Source: Fontibacter flavus (GTDB lineage Bacteria; Bacteroidota; Bacteroidia; Cytophagales; Cyclobacteriaceae). From it: DNA of 48,109 nt. Location of the stretch: NCBI RefSeq assembly GCF_042432905.1, contig NZ_JBHLWI010000050.1, forward strand, positions 1 through 48,109. Direction: 5' to 3'. Both the position numbers and the translations under genes were made by a program. Positions 1 through 7,672 of the stretch are shown piece after piece. Every line of letters begins with the position of its first letter. Position 1 is the first letter of the stretch. The notes under the pieces were generated by a model. It was not told the DNA's origin. It made no database searches and saw nothing but the letters and a program-made list of their open reading frames with translations.

Positions 1-84
1 CTTTCTTACTGTAAAGACGTTCTTTCAAACGTTCACTCATCTTAGGATCATTTAATAAGTCATCAATTGTCTTTTTCTTGTTCA
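1..84 (-). CDS. Partial CDS, possible IS256-family transposase N-terminus
   Basis: Reading the minus strand from an ATG at 84, 28 codons run without a stop to the window edge (starts MNKKKTIDDLLNDPK). The lysine-rich, helical N-terminus and the TGTGTAAAG/CTTTACACA-type sequence just upstream (about 88-97) resemble the start and terminal repeat of IS256-family elements, but the catalytic part lies outside the window. It could equally be an unrelated small gene. No partner IS end can be seen here. The identification is a guess; the open reading frame itself is seen. Confidence 0.4.
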
Positions 85-137
85 TATTGTGTAAAGTTAG
101 CAGACACACTTAAATGAACAGTCTCTATACGAATTAC

Positions 138-806
138 TCAAAACAAAATAAGCTGATAGTATATCACATAAAATCCAGCCAAGATTAAAACAACACCAGC
201 AATACGCTCCATATAAGGGAGAATTTTTCTTAAATACCTTTGCAACACATTTTGAGCGAAAGTGGCTAATACTATTGCCAAAATCATCATAACTGCAAAT
301 CCCACAAAGTATGCCACTAAGTAACTCGTCCCCAATAAAACATTTTCGGCTGCTATAGCTTGGGTGGCAACAACCAAAAACAATGGAAATAGACATCCAA
401 GCGCTCCAATAGCATAAGCTATTCCAAAGAAGAAAGCTTCTGAGCTTTCTCTTTTCGTAGAGGGTTCACTGAAGTTAAGATTTAAAGAAATACTTTTTCC
501 AAACACCATCAGTAGGCCAAGAATCACCAATAATCCTCCCATTCCCACTGTAATAAATTTCATGTTTTCTTTCAGCAATTGACTTGCTAAAATGATAAGC
601 GTCCCAGCTAAAGCATAGACCAGCAAGATTCCTGAAATACTGAATACTGCTAATTTTAGACCTCTTAGTAATTTTGTTATCAAATTGCTCTCAAGTCCTG
701 AGTTCCGGGATATATAAGTCATTATATATCCCGGAAGCAGGGCCACGGCACAAGGTGCCAAAAATGCCATAATTCCCTGAAGGAATGAAAATGCAACAAA
801 ATCCAT
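138..806 (-). CDS. CcdA/DsbD-type transmembrane thiol-disulfide carrier
   Basis: A 222-residue protein with about six hydrophobic helices. It has the paired cysteines of the CcdA/DsbD membrane domain: a Pro-Cys in the first helix (FLAPCAVALLPG, about residue 18) and a Gly-Cys with a following Pro in the fourth (ALGCLFPLF, about residue 136). Such proteins pass electrons from cytoplasmic thioredoxin to the periplasm. The gene starts one base after the stop of the TlpA-like gene at 808-1323, so the two are co-transcribed, and the neighbour is the likely electron acceptor. The length fits the short CcdA form rather than full DsbD. Whether it serves cytochrome c maturation or general thiol repair cannot be told. 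Confidence 0.88.
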   Translation of the reverse strand: MDFVAFSFLQGIMAFLAPCAVALLPGYIMTYISRNSGLESNLITKLLRGLKLAVFSISGILLVYALAGTLIILASQLLKENMKFITVGMGGLLVILGLLMVFGKSISLNLNFSEPSTKRESSEAFFFGIAYAIGALGCLFPLFLVVATQAIAAENVLLGTSYLVAYFVGFAVMMILAIVLATFAQNVLQRYLRKILPYMERIAGVVLILAGFYVIYYQLILF

Positions 807-807
807 T

Positions 808-1323
808 CTATGCCTCGATCAGAGATTGGAAAACTTTTCGGAACTCGTCTGCTGTCATTACAGCCCGTTCCATAAATTGAATATTGCCATTTTTATCTAT
901 ACCTACGGTAGTGGCCTGGGCCTTGGCTCCAAGTTTGACCATCAATTCCGGATTTCCGGGAGCTACAGGAAAAGTTAAATTTTTCTCTTTTACCAGTTTT
1001 TTCATGACCGTGGCATCATCAGTAGGATCAATACTTACCGCGACGAAATTAAGTTTATCCTTGAATTCAGGATATACTTCTGAAAGACTAGGCCAGTTTT
1101 TGGCACACATGGGACACCAGGAAGCTGTAAGGTAAACTACTGTCGGCTTTCCCTCTTTTATTGATTTTTTTAAACTTACCTCTTGTCCATCAATGGTTTG
1201 GACTTCAAAATCCGGGACTTTTTCAAGATTAATTTCAATTTCATTTTCCGAAATAGAAGGTGTTGAATAAACCGAAAGAAAAACAAGCGAAATTGATGTT
1301 AGAAATGTTAAGAATAATTTCAT
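808..1323 (-). CDS. Exported TlpA-like thioredoxin-fold protein
   Basis: A 171-residue protein with an N-terminal signal peptide (hydrophobic to about residue 22) and a redoxin fold. The active site is TASWCPMCAKNWPS (CxxC at about residues 70-73), and a cis-Pro region follows (TFPVAPGNPE). It is expected to reduce or oxidise periplasmic cysteines, taking electrons from the CcdA-like protein encoded immediately downstream (stop and start adjoin). An alternative is a peroxiredoxin-like role, but the CxxC with Trp before it favours TlpA/ResA. About 290 bp upstream, before the divergent DinB gene, hold no clear operator. Confidence 0.87.
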   Translation of the reverse strand: MKLFLTFLTSISLVFLSVYSTPSISENEIEINLEKVPDFEVQTIDGQEVSLKKSIKEGKPTVVYLTASWCPMCAKNWPSLSEVYPEFKDKLNFVAVSIDPTDDATVMKKLVKEKNLTFPVAPGNPELMVKLGAKAQATTVGIDKNGNIQFMERAVMTADEFRKVFQSLIEA

Positions 1324-1612
1324 GGTTAATTAATGTTTAAATATTGATAATAATTGATACATAGAAGGACTTTGTAGACCTCTTTTCTTTATTAGTCGAA
1401 GAATTCTAGTAAACCTGACAAACTTTTGGAGATTTTTATAAAAAAAGTTAATCTCACGCTGATTTTCGGATATGGGCTATTAATCCTCTTGGCAATTAGC
1501 AAAAGTCTAAGTTTTTGCAAAAAATCAGATGAACTTTCCCAAAATTTCGAATTCTAATCTTTGTTTTTCTAACTTTAACAGCGTTAAAACTCCGCACTAC
1601 AAACTATCATAT

Positions 1613-2128
1613 ATGAAAAACACAATATGCCTCTTATTGATATCATTCTTTTATTTTCCGCTTATGGCCCAAAATTATTTTACTACCCAATACCCTCAAG
1701 TTTGGGAAAGAGCCTCCGCATATACGCTCGCTGTGGCCGAGGCTATGCCAGAAGAAAATTATGGTTTCAAGCCTGAAAAAGATGCAATGACCTTTGGCGG
1801 CCAGCTGCTCCATATTGTGGACAATATTAGCTTCCTCACCAGGCTTATTTCCGGAGAGTCCAAATCTTTTTATGATCGAAGCACAGCTGGAGCACTCAGC
1901 AAAGAACAGATCCTGGAAATTCTGAAAAATGCCAATGCCTATGTCGGACAGATTATCATGGATATTTCCAATGATAATTTGAATGCACCGATTGAGTTTC
2001 GCAATCTGGAGATGACTAGGGAGAATATTTTTTATTTGCTGAGGGATCATCAGGTACATCATCGTGGACAGTGCATTATCTACCTCAGGATGGAGGGAGT
2101 CAATGCTCCTCCTTATGTGGGTTGGTAG
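1613..2128 (+). CDS. Exported DinB-family protein
   Basis: The open frame reaches back to 1529, but the ATG at 1613 begins a clear signal peptide (KNTICLLLISFFYFPLMAQ), so that start was chosen; the protein is then about 171 residues. The mature part is a DinB four-helix bundle with the family's histidines, one in GQLLHIVDN and a pair in DHQVHHRGQ near the C-terminus, which normally hold a metal. Some DinB proteins are bacillithiol or mycothiol transferases, but this exported type has no assigned substrate. It is monocistronic and divergent from the TlpA-like gene. A second DinB gene lies at 12796. Confidence 0.82.
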   Translation: MKNTICLLLISFFYFPLMAQNYFTTQYPQVWERASAYTLAVAEAMPEENYGFKPEKDAMTFGGQLLHIVDNISFLTRLISGESKSFYDRSTAGALSKEQILEILKNANAYVGQIIMDISNDNLNAPIEFRNLEMTRENIFYLLRDHQVHHRGQCIIYLRMEGVNAPPYVGW

Positions 2129-2211
2129 AAAGACGACTTTGAAAAAATGAAGATTTACAAGCATCATCCTAATAATAGCATATTCTTTTTATACCAATGA
2201 TGGATTTAAAG

Positions 2212-2303
2212 GGTACGTCACTCTGACGTAAAGAGGGGACTCTTTCGCTTGAGCATGGGAGATCCTTCAATCCCGCAAGCTCCGGCTAAGGATGACGTGC
2301 ACC
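2212..2303. repeat. REP-like dispersed palindromic repeat
   Basis: An intergenic block bounded by GGTACGTCA on the left and TGACGTGCACC on the right, which are reverse complements apart from two bases. It contains the tight palindrome ACGTCA-CTC-TGACGT. Read on the minus strand it begins GCACGTCATCCTTAGCCGG and continues with GAAGGATCTCC, the pattern of repeats scattered in many Bacteroidota genomes between convergent genes. It sits between two convergent 3' ends (2128 and 2372) and could double as a terminator. Confidence 0.6.
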
Positions 2304-2371
2304 AACTGTCATTCCCTTTCTGTAAATGTTAAATTTTAAATACTCGGAATGAATATGGATCAGTATTGATT

Positions 2372-3121
2372 CTATCTGTACTCGGGATTGGGATGGTCAT
2401 GGTCACTTTTGTCCCACTCAGAGCGAATATTGCCAAAAGCCGGAATCCCGTCTTTTAACAATCTTGCCAAATGCATCAAGTTCCAGGTCATAAAGGTGGT
2501 GTTGCGGGTGGTAAAATCATTTTCAAGACCTCCACTGTTTTCATCCAGATAGCTTGGTCCCGGGCCTGCTTCACCGATCCAGCCTGCATCAGCCTGCGGT
2601 GGTATGGTATATCCTAAATGTTGGAGGCTATACAAAATATTCATCGAGCAGTGTTTGATACCGTCTTCATTTCCAGTTACCAGACAGCCACCTGCCTTTC
2701 CATAATAGGCATATTGACCTGCTTTATTAAGATTGCCCGAAAACCCGTAAAGTCTTTCAATTACTTTGGTGGCGATGGAAGATTTTTCTCCCAACCAAAT
2801 AGGAGTACCGATCACTAGGATATTTGCCTCCATTACTTTGTCCTGAATGGACGGCCAATCATCCTTTTCCCAACCGTGTTCGGTCATATCAGGATATACA
2901 CCATAAGCGATTTCATGGTCTACTGCTCTTATAATTTTTGTTTTTACCCCATTGGCTTCCATGATGGTCTGCGACATGGCCATCAGTCCTTCAGTATGGG
3001 AAAGTGATGGGGATTTTTTTAAGGTACAATTTATAAAAACAGCTTTGAGGTCTGAGAAATCATAGGGGTTATCCTTATTCCATTTTTTCTGAATACTATT
3101 GAGATTGAATTTCATGGTCAT
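2372..3121 (-). CDS. Flavodoxin-fold NAD(P)H-dependent oxidoreductase
   Basis: A 249-residue flavodoxin-like protein. The FMN-phosphate loop follows the first strand (NCTLKKSPSLSHTEG, about residues 31-45). A second flavin loop is ANILVIGTPIWLGEKSS (about 98-114), and a third is CLVTGNEDG. It likely reduces quinones, nitro compounds or iron with FMN and NAD(P)H; the substrate is unknown. The start at 3121 lies 13 bp after the stop of the hydrolase-OsmC gene, so the two form an operon. That operon would be driven by the promoter at 4357-4364 with its Crp/Fnr-like dyad. Start could also be the Met two codons later. Confidence 0.83.
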   Translation of the reverse strand: MTMKFNLNSIQKKWNKDNPYDFSDLKAVFINCTLKKSPSLSHTEGLMAMSQTIMEANGVKTKIIRAVDHEIAYGVYPDMTEHGWEKDDWPSIQDKVMEANILVIGTPIWLGEKSSIATKVIERLYGFSGNLNKAGQYAYYGKAGGCLVTGNEDGIKHCSMNILYSLQHLGYTIPPQADAGWIGEAGPGPSYLDENSGGLENDFTTRNTTFMTWNLMHLARLLKDGIPAFGNIRSEWDKSDHDHPNPEYR

Positions 3122-3134
3122 TTTGTTTTTTTGA

Positions 3135-4340
3135 TTAAAAAGAAGTTTCTACGATTATTTCTTCATGTAAGGTCCTGTGAACCGGGCATTTGTCAGCTAT
3201 TTCCAATAATTTGATTTTCATTTCGTCTGTAAGATCTCCAGTAATTTGAAGTTTGCGAGAAAACCTGCTCACTTTAGCCCCCTGCCTGTCTGGATTCTGG
3301 CTATCTTCTTTGTGTACCTTGTCATGATTCAGGTATACGAGGATCTCTCCGAGCTTCCAACTCTTTCTTTCTGCATACATTTTCAGTGTCATGACTGTAC
3401 AGGCACCCAATGCAGCCATCAAAAGATCATAGGGTGTGGGACCCAAATTTTCACCACCAACTGACTTGGGTTCATCCGCCAATAGGTGATGATAAGGTGT
3501 CAGGATTTCGGAGGTATAACTTTCACCAAAAAGCCTGACTTTTACCTGATGCCCGTCCGTATCGTATTCTTTTATTTCAGCAGGTAAGTATTTTTTTACC
3601 CAGCTACTGATCAATTCTCCGGCATAGCGGCTTTCTTTTTCTTCTGATAATAAATGGTCTGCTCGATCTAAGCTGATAAAACTTTTGGGATGGTGGGCAT
3701 ATTGATATAGCTCAGCGGCATTGGAAATATCTACGATTTGATCTTGCGGGGAATGCATAATCAACACTGCCTTCCTAAGTTTACCCAGTATATCGGAGAG
3801 ACTTTTGGATTCCAGATCTTCTACAAACTCTCTACTGATATGAAAAGGTCTACCTCCAATGTTTACCTTTGCTTTCCCTTCCTTTTTGATTTTTTCCAAA
3901 TCTGATTCAAAAAGATGCTGAACATGCCTGGGTTCGGATGGCGTGCCAATGGTGACGAGTGCTTGTACTGAATTCAATGCTTCAGCGGCAAAAACCACTG
4001 CAGCCCCTCCCAGAGAATGGCCGATCAATAGCTTAGGAGCTTGGTAATTTTCCTCCAAAAAATTTGCGGCTGCTATCAGGTCAGATACATTGGAGGAAAA
4101 TCCTGTCTCTTCAAATGCTCCTTCTGAATTTCCTAATCCCGTAAAATCAAAGCTGAGCACTGCTATACCACATTGGGAAAGCGTATCACTGATATTGCTT
4201 ACAGCCTTAAAATTCTTGGAACACGTAAAGCAATGGGCAAAGAGTGCATAAAATCTTGGAGGAGAATCTAAAGGAAGGTAAAGCTTCCCGGAAAGTGAAT
4301 AGCCATTTTGATTATAAAAATTAACCCTTTCTATTTTCAT
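3135..4340 (-). CDS. Alpha/beta hydrolase-OsmC fusion protein
   Basis: A 401-residue two-domain protein. Residues 1 to about 255 are an alpha/beta hydrolase: oxyanion-type HCFTCSKN, nucleophile elbow GHSLGG (about 107-112), an Asp in HSPQDQIVD and a His in DRADHLL. Residues about 265-401 are an OsmC/Ohr domain with the two reactive cysteines, in ALGACTVMT and DKCPVHRTL. OsmC domains reduce organic hydroperoxides. The fusion is a known Bacteroidota arrangement and may pair ester or lipid hydrolysis with peroxide removal. It heads an operon with the flavodoxin-type gene downstream. A dyad and -7 element 13-60 bp upstream suggest Crp/Fnr-type activation. Confidence 0.92.
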   Translation of the reverse strand: MKIERVNFYNQNGYSLSGKLYLPLDSPPRFYALFAHCFTCSKNFKAVSNISDTLSQCGIAVLSFDFTGLGNSEGAFEETGFSSNVSDLIAAANFLEENYQAPKLLIGHSLGGAAVVFAAEALNSVQALVTIGTPSEPRHVQHLFESDLEKIKKEGKAKVNIGGRPFHISREFVEDLESKSLSDILGKLRKAVLIMHSPQDQIVDISNAAELYQYAHHPKSFISLDRADHLLSEEKESRYAGELISSWVKKYLPAEIKEYDTDGHQVKVRLFGESYTSEILTPYHHLLADEPKSVGGENLGPTPYDLLMAALGACTVMTLKMYAERKSWKLGEILVYLNHDKVHKEDSQNPDRQGAKVSRFSRKLQITGDLTDEMKIKLLEIADKCPVHRTLHEEIIVETSF

Positions 4341-4356
4341 ATTACACGAATTTATG

Positions 4357-4430
4357 TGAAAGTAAATCTTTCTGACGCGGCATTATGTCGCCCTGGTGAC
4401 AAGGTAAGCAATAGAATTTCCGTAGTTTTC
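4357..4430. promoter_or_regulatory. Divergent Crp/Fnr-like class II control region
   Basis: A dyad TGTCG-N6-TGACA lies at 4386-4401 (centre 4393.5). Exactly 29.5 bp to each side begins a TAnnTTTG-like -7 element: TACTTTCA on the minus strand (4364 to 4357) towards the hydrolase-OsmC operon, and TAGTTTTC on the plus strand (4423-4430) towards the AhpD-like gene. If transcription starts about 12 bases after the first base of the -7 element, the dyad sits at -41.5 for both promoters, the class II position for CRP/FNR proteins. Sites with the same geometry lie at 7612, 10154, 24002 and 24646. The motif and spacing are seen; regulator binding is inferred. Confidence 0.68.
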
Positions 4431-4448
4431 AAATTATATGAAGATAAA

Positions 4449-4513
4449 GGAAGAATTGACATATAGAAGGGATTTATTCACCTTTTCCCAAAGTCAATCT
4501 CTCACCAATTTTG
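4449..4513 (+). promoter_or_regulatory. Shared 17-bp box plus -7-like element upstream of AhpD-like gene
   Basis: GGAAGAATTGACATATA at 4449-4465 is identical to 8807-8823. In both places a CAnTTTTG element, one mismatch from TAnnTTTG, starts 57 bases after the first base of the box (here CAATTTTG, 4506-4513), and the following GTAYCAT also matches. The box centre would lie near -61. The ATG follows 91 bases after the box start here and 89 in the other copy. It may be an activator site or, since a promoter at 4423 would transcribe it, an RNA leader element. Confidence 0.6.
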
Positions 4514-4539
4514 TATCATCAATAAAACAAAAAAATATT

Positions 4540-5085
4540 ATGACTACACAATCAAAAAGATTTGAAGTACCCACATTGGAAAATGTATCAGAAAAAAACC
4601 GTGGCATCTTAACTGCGATCAAGGATAAAGTGGGAATGGTTCCCAATATATATGCGACCTATGCATTGTCTGATAACGCGTTGGAGCGATACACCACTTT
4701 TGCCAATGGCAAAACGAGTTTCAACAACAAAGAGAAAGAGGTCATCAACCTGATTGTTTCTCAAGTAAATGGATGTTCTTATTGTCAGGCAGCCCATACT
4801 GCTATTGGAAAAATGAACGGGTTTACCGACGAGCAGATTATTGATCTGAGAAAAGGTTCTGCTCCATTTGATGCCAAGTTTGATGCTTTGGTAAAAACAG
4901 CCAAAGCAATAGCAGAGAACAAAGGAAAAGTAAATGATGAAACTTTGGACGATTTCTTTGAAGCTGGATATACCAAAGCGCATTTTGTGGATCTAATAGT
5001 AAATGTGGGAGAAAAAACCATTACAAACTTTCTCCACAACGCCACAGAAATCCCTGTGGATTTCCCTGAGGCCCCTCAATTGTAA
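4540..5085 (+). CDS. AhpD-like carboxymuconolactone decarboxylase-family protein
   Basis: The frame extends to 4438, but the ATG at 4540 gives a protein of normal length (181 residues) and lies downstream of two putative promoters, so it was chosen. The AhpD core is NGCSYCQAAHTAIG (about residues 72-85), with the CxxC cysteines and the following His that form the peroxidase/reductase site. The fold is all-helical and usually trimeric or hexameric. It probably reduces peroxides or recycles a peroxiredoxin. It is divergent from the OsmC fusion and shares a dyad with it, and it is followed by a strong terminator, so it is a one-gene unit. A distant relative lies at 8227. Confidence 0.88.
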   Translation: MTTQSKRFEVPTLENVSEKNRGILTAIKDKVGMVPNIYATYALSDNALERYTTFANGKTSFNNKEKEVINLIVSQVNGCSYCQAAHTAIGKMNGFTDEQIIDLRKGSAPFDAKFDALVKTAKAIAENKGKVNDETLDDFFEAGYTKAHFVDLIVNVGEKTITNFLHNATEIPVDFPEAPQL

Positions 5086-5107
5086 TCATCTGCATTTAAT
5101 AAAACAA

Positions 5108-5140
5108 AAAAAGCCTTTTCCTTCGGGATAGGCTTTTTGT
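5108..5140 (+). terminator. Rho-independent terminator
   Basis: AAAAAGCCT (5108-5116) pairs with AGGCTTTTT (5130-5138) around a 13-base loop that can add two GC pairs, and a T-run closes it. It lies 22 bases after the AhpD-like gene. The next ATG is only 8 bases beyond, so the gene at 5148 must depend on read-through or on a start site inside the hairpin. Confidence 0.85.
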
Positions 5141-5147
5141 TTGCTCC

Positions 5148-5381
5148 ATGAAAAAACTGCTTTATTTATGCTTGAAAGGCTTCGGCGTCACTGCACCCAT
5201 TACTTTGATTCTGGTACTGATGAATATGGAATATGTCCCATTGGATTGGAGGCTCCAATGGATAAAATCTTGGTTTGTTGCGGGAACTTTAGCTACCTTG
5301 ATTACCGGATATATTCAACCAACTATTAGACTTAAATTTGATTCTTTAAAGACTAAGGAAAACCAAAAAGAAACCCAATAA
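5148..5381 (+). CDS. Small two-helix membrane protein (DUF2798-like)
   Basis: A 77-residue protein with two hydrophobic segments (about residues 4-26 and 38-60) joined by a short polar loop (DWRLQWIKSW), and a charged lysine-rich tail. The spacing and the Pro-containing end of helix two resemble DUF2798 proteins, whose role is unknown. The TAA overlaps the ATG of the AraC gene by one base (5381), so the two are translationally coupled. An alternative start at 5141 in another frame looks like a shadow. The family assignment is tentative. Confidence 0.65.
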   Translation: MKKLLYLCLKGFGVTAPITLILVLMNMEYVPLDWRLQWIKSWFVAGTLATLITGYIQPTIRLKFDSLKTKENQKETQ

Positions 5382-6235
5382 TGGATTACTTCTACTCTGA
5401 AAAAAAAATTGGAGCAAGCTTTATTCTTGTTTCCGGCGATTCAATTCTAGAAAAGCTGAATGGTTCTTCAAGATTTCTGAAGTTTTTTTGGAACAGAGGT
5501 CTGGGAAATGTCAGCATACAAATCAATCATCTCCCTGTAGATTTAATGCCCAATCAAATTGCATGTACGACCTACAATCAGGAAGTCGGTATTTCAAACG
5601 GATCTCAGGATTTGGTTGCGCTTTTCTTCAATCGGGAGTTTTATTGCATTCATACCTTTGACCAGGAGGTCTCCTGCAATGGGCTTCTCTTTTTTGGTTC
5701 TGACTTCACCCCTATTCTTCAGCTCGATGCTGATGAAACAGAAAAACTAAACACTTTGATACATGTGTTGCAACAGGAATTTATCATACATGATACCAAT
5801 CAGGAAGAAATGCTTAGAATTTTGCTTAAAAGATTTATCATCAGACTTACCCGACTAGCCAGAAAACAGTTACTGAAAAGCACAGAAAAACAGGAAGATA
5901 TTGATTTGGTAAGGTCATTCAACGTTTTGGTTGAGGAACATTTTAAGGAAAAAAAATCCGTATCAGAGTATGCAGAGCTGTTATTTAAATCTCCCAAAAC
6001 CCTTTCAAATGTTTTTTCGAAAGTAAGCAAAAAATCTCCCTTACAGGTGATTCACGAAAGAATAGCCACCGAAGCTAAGCGACTATTGATTTACACTGAT
6101 TTACCGATTAAGTCTATAGGTTACGAGTTAGGTTATGAAGAATATGCACAGTTCAGTAAGTTTTTTAAAAAAACTACTGGTATCAGTCCTGCGGAATTCA
6201 GGGAGAGTTCTTATTCTAATTCCTTGCTACCCTAA
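5381..6235 (+). CDS. AraC-family transcriptional regulator
   Basis: A 284-residue protein. The N-terminal 165 residues form an uncharacterised sensing domain. The C-terminal 100 residues hold two helix-turn-helix units: VSEYAELLFKSPKTLSNVFSK and IKSIGYELGYEEYAQFSKFF, followed by the family signature KKTTGISPAEFRE. It probably activates a nearby redox or membrane-stress gene. It is coupled to the small membrane protein before it, whose level it may track. The 3' end faces the mer operon, with about 100 bp between them and no clear terminator. Confidence 0.9.
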   Translation: MDYFYSEKKIGASFILVSGDSILEKLNGSSRFLKFFWNRGLGNVSIQINHLPVDLMPNQIACTTYNQEVGISNGSQDLVALFFNREFYCIHTFDQEVSCNGLLFFGSDFTPILQLDADETEKLNTLIHVLQQEFIIHDTNQEEMLRILLKRFIIRLTRLARKQLLKSTEKQEDIDLVRSFNVLVEEHFKEKKSVSEYAELLFKSPKTLSNVFSKVSKKSPLQVIHERIATEAKRLLIYTDLPIKSIGYELGYEEYAQFSKFFKKTTGISPAEFRESSYSNSLLP

Positions 6236-6334
6236 TATATTTTTTTTCAGAAGAAATCAATTTTAATGTAATTGTTTGTCCTGTTCAGAATTACTTTTCA
6301 AACTGAATTATTACAAATTTTAATGCTTAAAATT

Positions 6335-6544
6335 TCATTGGCAGCAATTTCCCTCTTTTTGAACTGGAGGACATTTGACACTGCCATAGCTACAAAACAC
6401 ACAGCAATCCCCCTGCTTTGGTTTCATCAGCTCTCCACAGTTTTGACATTCGTAAAAGTACTGGCACGAGTCCTCTGGCATGGTTTCAGTTTCCTTAAAC
6501 CCACATTTTGGGCAAGTGATTTTGGATTTCAGTTGAATTTCCAT
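6335..6544 (-). CDS. GDCCVxC-motif small metal-binding protein
   Basis: A 69-residue cysteine-rich protein with CPKCGF (residues 11-16), CQNCGE and the hallmark GDCCVFCSYGSVKCPP (about 45-60), ending in NCC. The GDCCVxC family is found with mercury-resistance genes, sometimes with selenocysteine; here all positions are plain cysteines. It is the last gene of the arsR-merTP operon, two bases after merTP. It probably binds Hg(II) or a related soft metal in the cytoplasm before further handling. Confidence 0.86.
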   Translation of the reverse strand: MEIQLKSKITCPKCGFKETETMPEDSCQYFYECQNCGELMKPKQGDCCVFCSYGSVKCPPVQKEGNCCQ

Positions 6545-6546
6545 TT

Positions 6547-7152
6547 TTACTTTGTTTTGGTGATTGTATAACCTGTTCCATTGATAGCAGTTTCAATTTC
6601 AGCTAAACTTACTTTGGATTGGTCAAATTCTACTTTGGCAGTCCCTTCTTCATAAATTGCAACTACCTTAACAATGCCTGGTAATTTGTTCACGTGATTT
6701 TCTACGTGCGAAGCACAACCACTGCAAGTCATTCCTTTTACATCAAAAGTTACCGTTTGGATGTTAGCGGCATTGACGATTATTACTTCCTTGTTGTTGT
6801 TTGTAGGATAGAAAATGTGTGCATAATGTGGAAATGAAAGCATCAAGGCTGCAAATACGGTAACACTTCCCAAAAATGTTTTGGTCTGCATAATGGGTTC
6901 CTTGTCATTTTCTTCACAGTCACACTTGATTACTTCTGCTGTTCGGGGTTTGAGTTTTTGGTACCAAGCAAAGCCTAATACCAAAAAGGTAATACAGATA
7001 AGATAAGGTCTTGCCGGTTCCATCCAAGAAAATGTAGATGCCACTCCTGAGGCTCCTGAAATAAAAGCCAATACAGGTGTAATGCAGCAAAGTGATGCCG
7101 CTACTGCCGAAAGCACTCCGGCTCCGACAAAACTATTGGTCTCCTTATTCAT
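6547..7152 (-). CDS. merTP: Mercuric transport fusion protein MerTP
   Basis: A 201-residue protein that joins a MerT-like membrane part to a MerP-like metal-binding domain. Residues 1 to about 60 carry two helices, with the vicinal cysteines of MerT in ASLCCITP. A third hydrophobic helix lies at about 90-110. Residues about 133-201 are an HMA domain with the metal site GMTCSGCASHV. It would carry Hg(II) into the cell. The ATG overlaps the arsR stop by four bases (ATGA), which indicates coupled translation. No mercuric reductase (MerA) or lyase lies in the window, so import would lead to another acceptor, perhaps the GDCCVxC protein. Confidence 0.93.
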   Translation of the reverse strand: MNKETNSFVGAGVLSAVAASLCCITPVLAFISGASGVASTFSWMEPARPYLICITFLVLGFAWYQKLKPRTAEVIKCDCEENDKEPIMQTKTFLGSVTVFAALMLSFPHYAHIFYPTNNNKEVIIVNAANIQTVTFDVKGMTCSGCASHVENHVNKLPGIVKVVAIYEEGTAKVEFDQSKVSLAEIETAINGTGYTITKTK

Positions 7153-7526
7153 ACTGTTTCCATTTTTTTATTAATTATGATGTGTTTAAAAAATGGAAGA
7201 AGTAAAGAAAGATGCGCTTGTTTCAAAGAGTAGAAAATGGTTTGTCCTTCTCTTCTACCTTTAATGACGTTTCCGTCTTTGAGTTTTCTTAGGTGCTGGG
7301 AAATGGCAGGGATACTCATTTCGAGAATATCGGAAAGATCACAGGGACAAAGCTCATTTTCTTTTTCTATCAAGAACAAAATTTTTAACCTTACTTCGTT
7401 TCCAGCCAATGCTAAAAGTCCACTCAATTGACTGAAGGACTGATTATTGACTTGAATTTCCTTTCTACAGTTTTCGATTTGAACACTGTCCGCAAACGCT
7501 CTGATACAGGTTTGATTGTTTTCCAT
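7149..7526 (-). CDS. ArsR/SmtB-family metal-sensing repressor of the mer operon
   Basis: A 125-residue winged-helix protein. The recognition region is MSIPAISQHLRKLKDGNVI, followed by a wing (RREGQTIFYSL). A metal site of the alpha-3 type is visible as NELCPCDLSD (about residues 60-69), matching the ELCVCDL motif of arsenic and mercury sensors. Further cysteines lie near the N-terminus. It should release its operator when metal binds, turning on merTP and the small cysteine protein. It is the first gene of the operon and lies under a promoter with an inverted repeat across its -33 region (7556-7600). Confidence 0.9.
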   Translation of the reverse strand: MENNQTCIRAFADSVQIENCRKEIQVNNQSFSQLSGLLALAGNEVRLKILFLIEKENELCPCDLSDILEMSIPAISQHLRKLKDGNVIKGRREGQTIFYSLKQAHLSLLLPFFKHIIINKKMETV

Positions 7527-7555
7527 GGCATGTTGTTAATGTTTGAACACATAGC

Positions 7556-7600
7556 TAAATTTAAACAACCTTATTAATTAAGCAAATTCTTAAATAAGGT
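7556..7600 (-). promoter_or_regulatory. Promoter and likely ArsR operator of the mer operon
   Basis: On the minus strand, TTTG (7586-7583), a 19-bp gap and TAAATTTA (7563-7556) match the Bacteroidota -33/-7 pattern with one mismatch. Across the -33 element lies an imperfect inverted repeat: ACCTTATTAATTAAG (7568-7582) facing CTTAAATAAGGT (7589-7600). AT-rich repeats in this place are typical ArsR operators, and binding there would block RNA polymerase. The leader to the ATG at 7526 would be about 25 bases. Confidence 0.65.
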
Positions 7601-7611
7601 ATCTTTTCTTT

Positions 7612-7656
7612 TGTCCTTTATGCGACATTACCGAAATTTATTATCGGATACTTTTA
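7612..7656 (+). promoter_or_regulatory. Crp/Fnr-like dyad and promoter of the GT/peroxidase operon
   Basis: TGTCC-N6-CGACA at 7612-7627 (centre 7619.5) is followed by TACTTTTA at 7649-7656, starting exactly 29.5 bp from the dyad centre. This is the same geometry as at 4386, 10154, 24002 and 24646. Transcription would start near 7661, 12 bases before the TTG at 7673. The left half-site has one change (C for R) from the other sites. Confidence 0.62.
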
Positions 7657-7672
7657 AATAAACTTTAAAATA

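Noticed and set aside
5141..5329. Open frame overlapping the small membrane protein gene
   Set aside because: It runs in another frame of 5148-5381, starts inside the terminator tail and has no family pattern.
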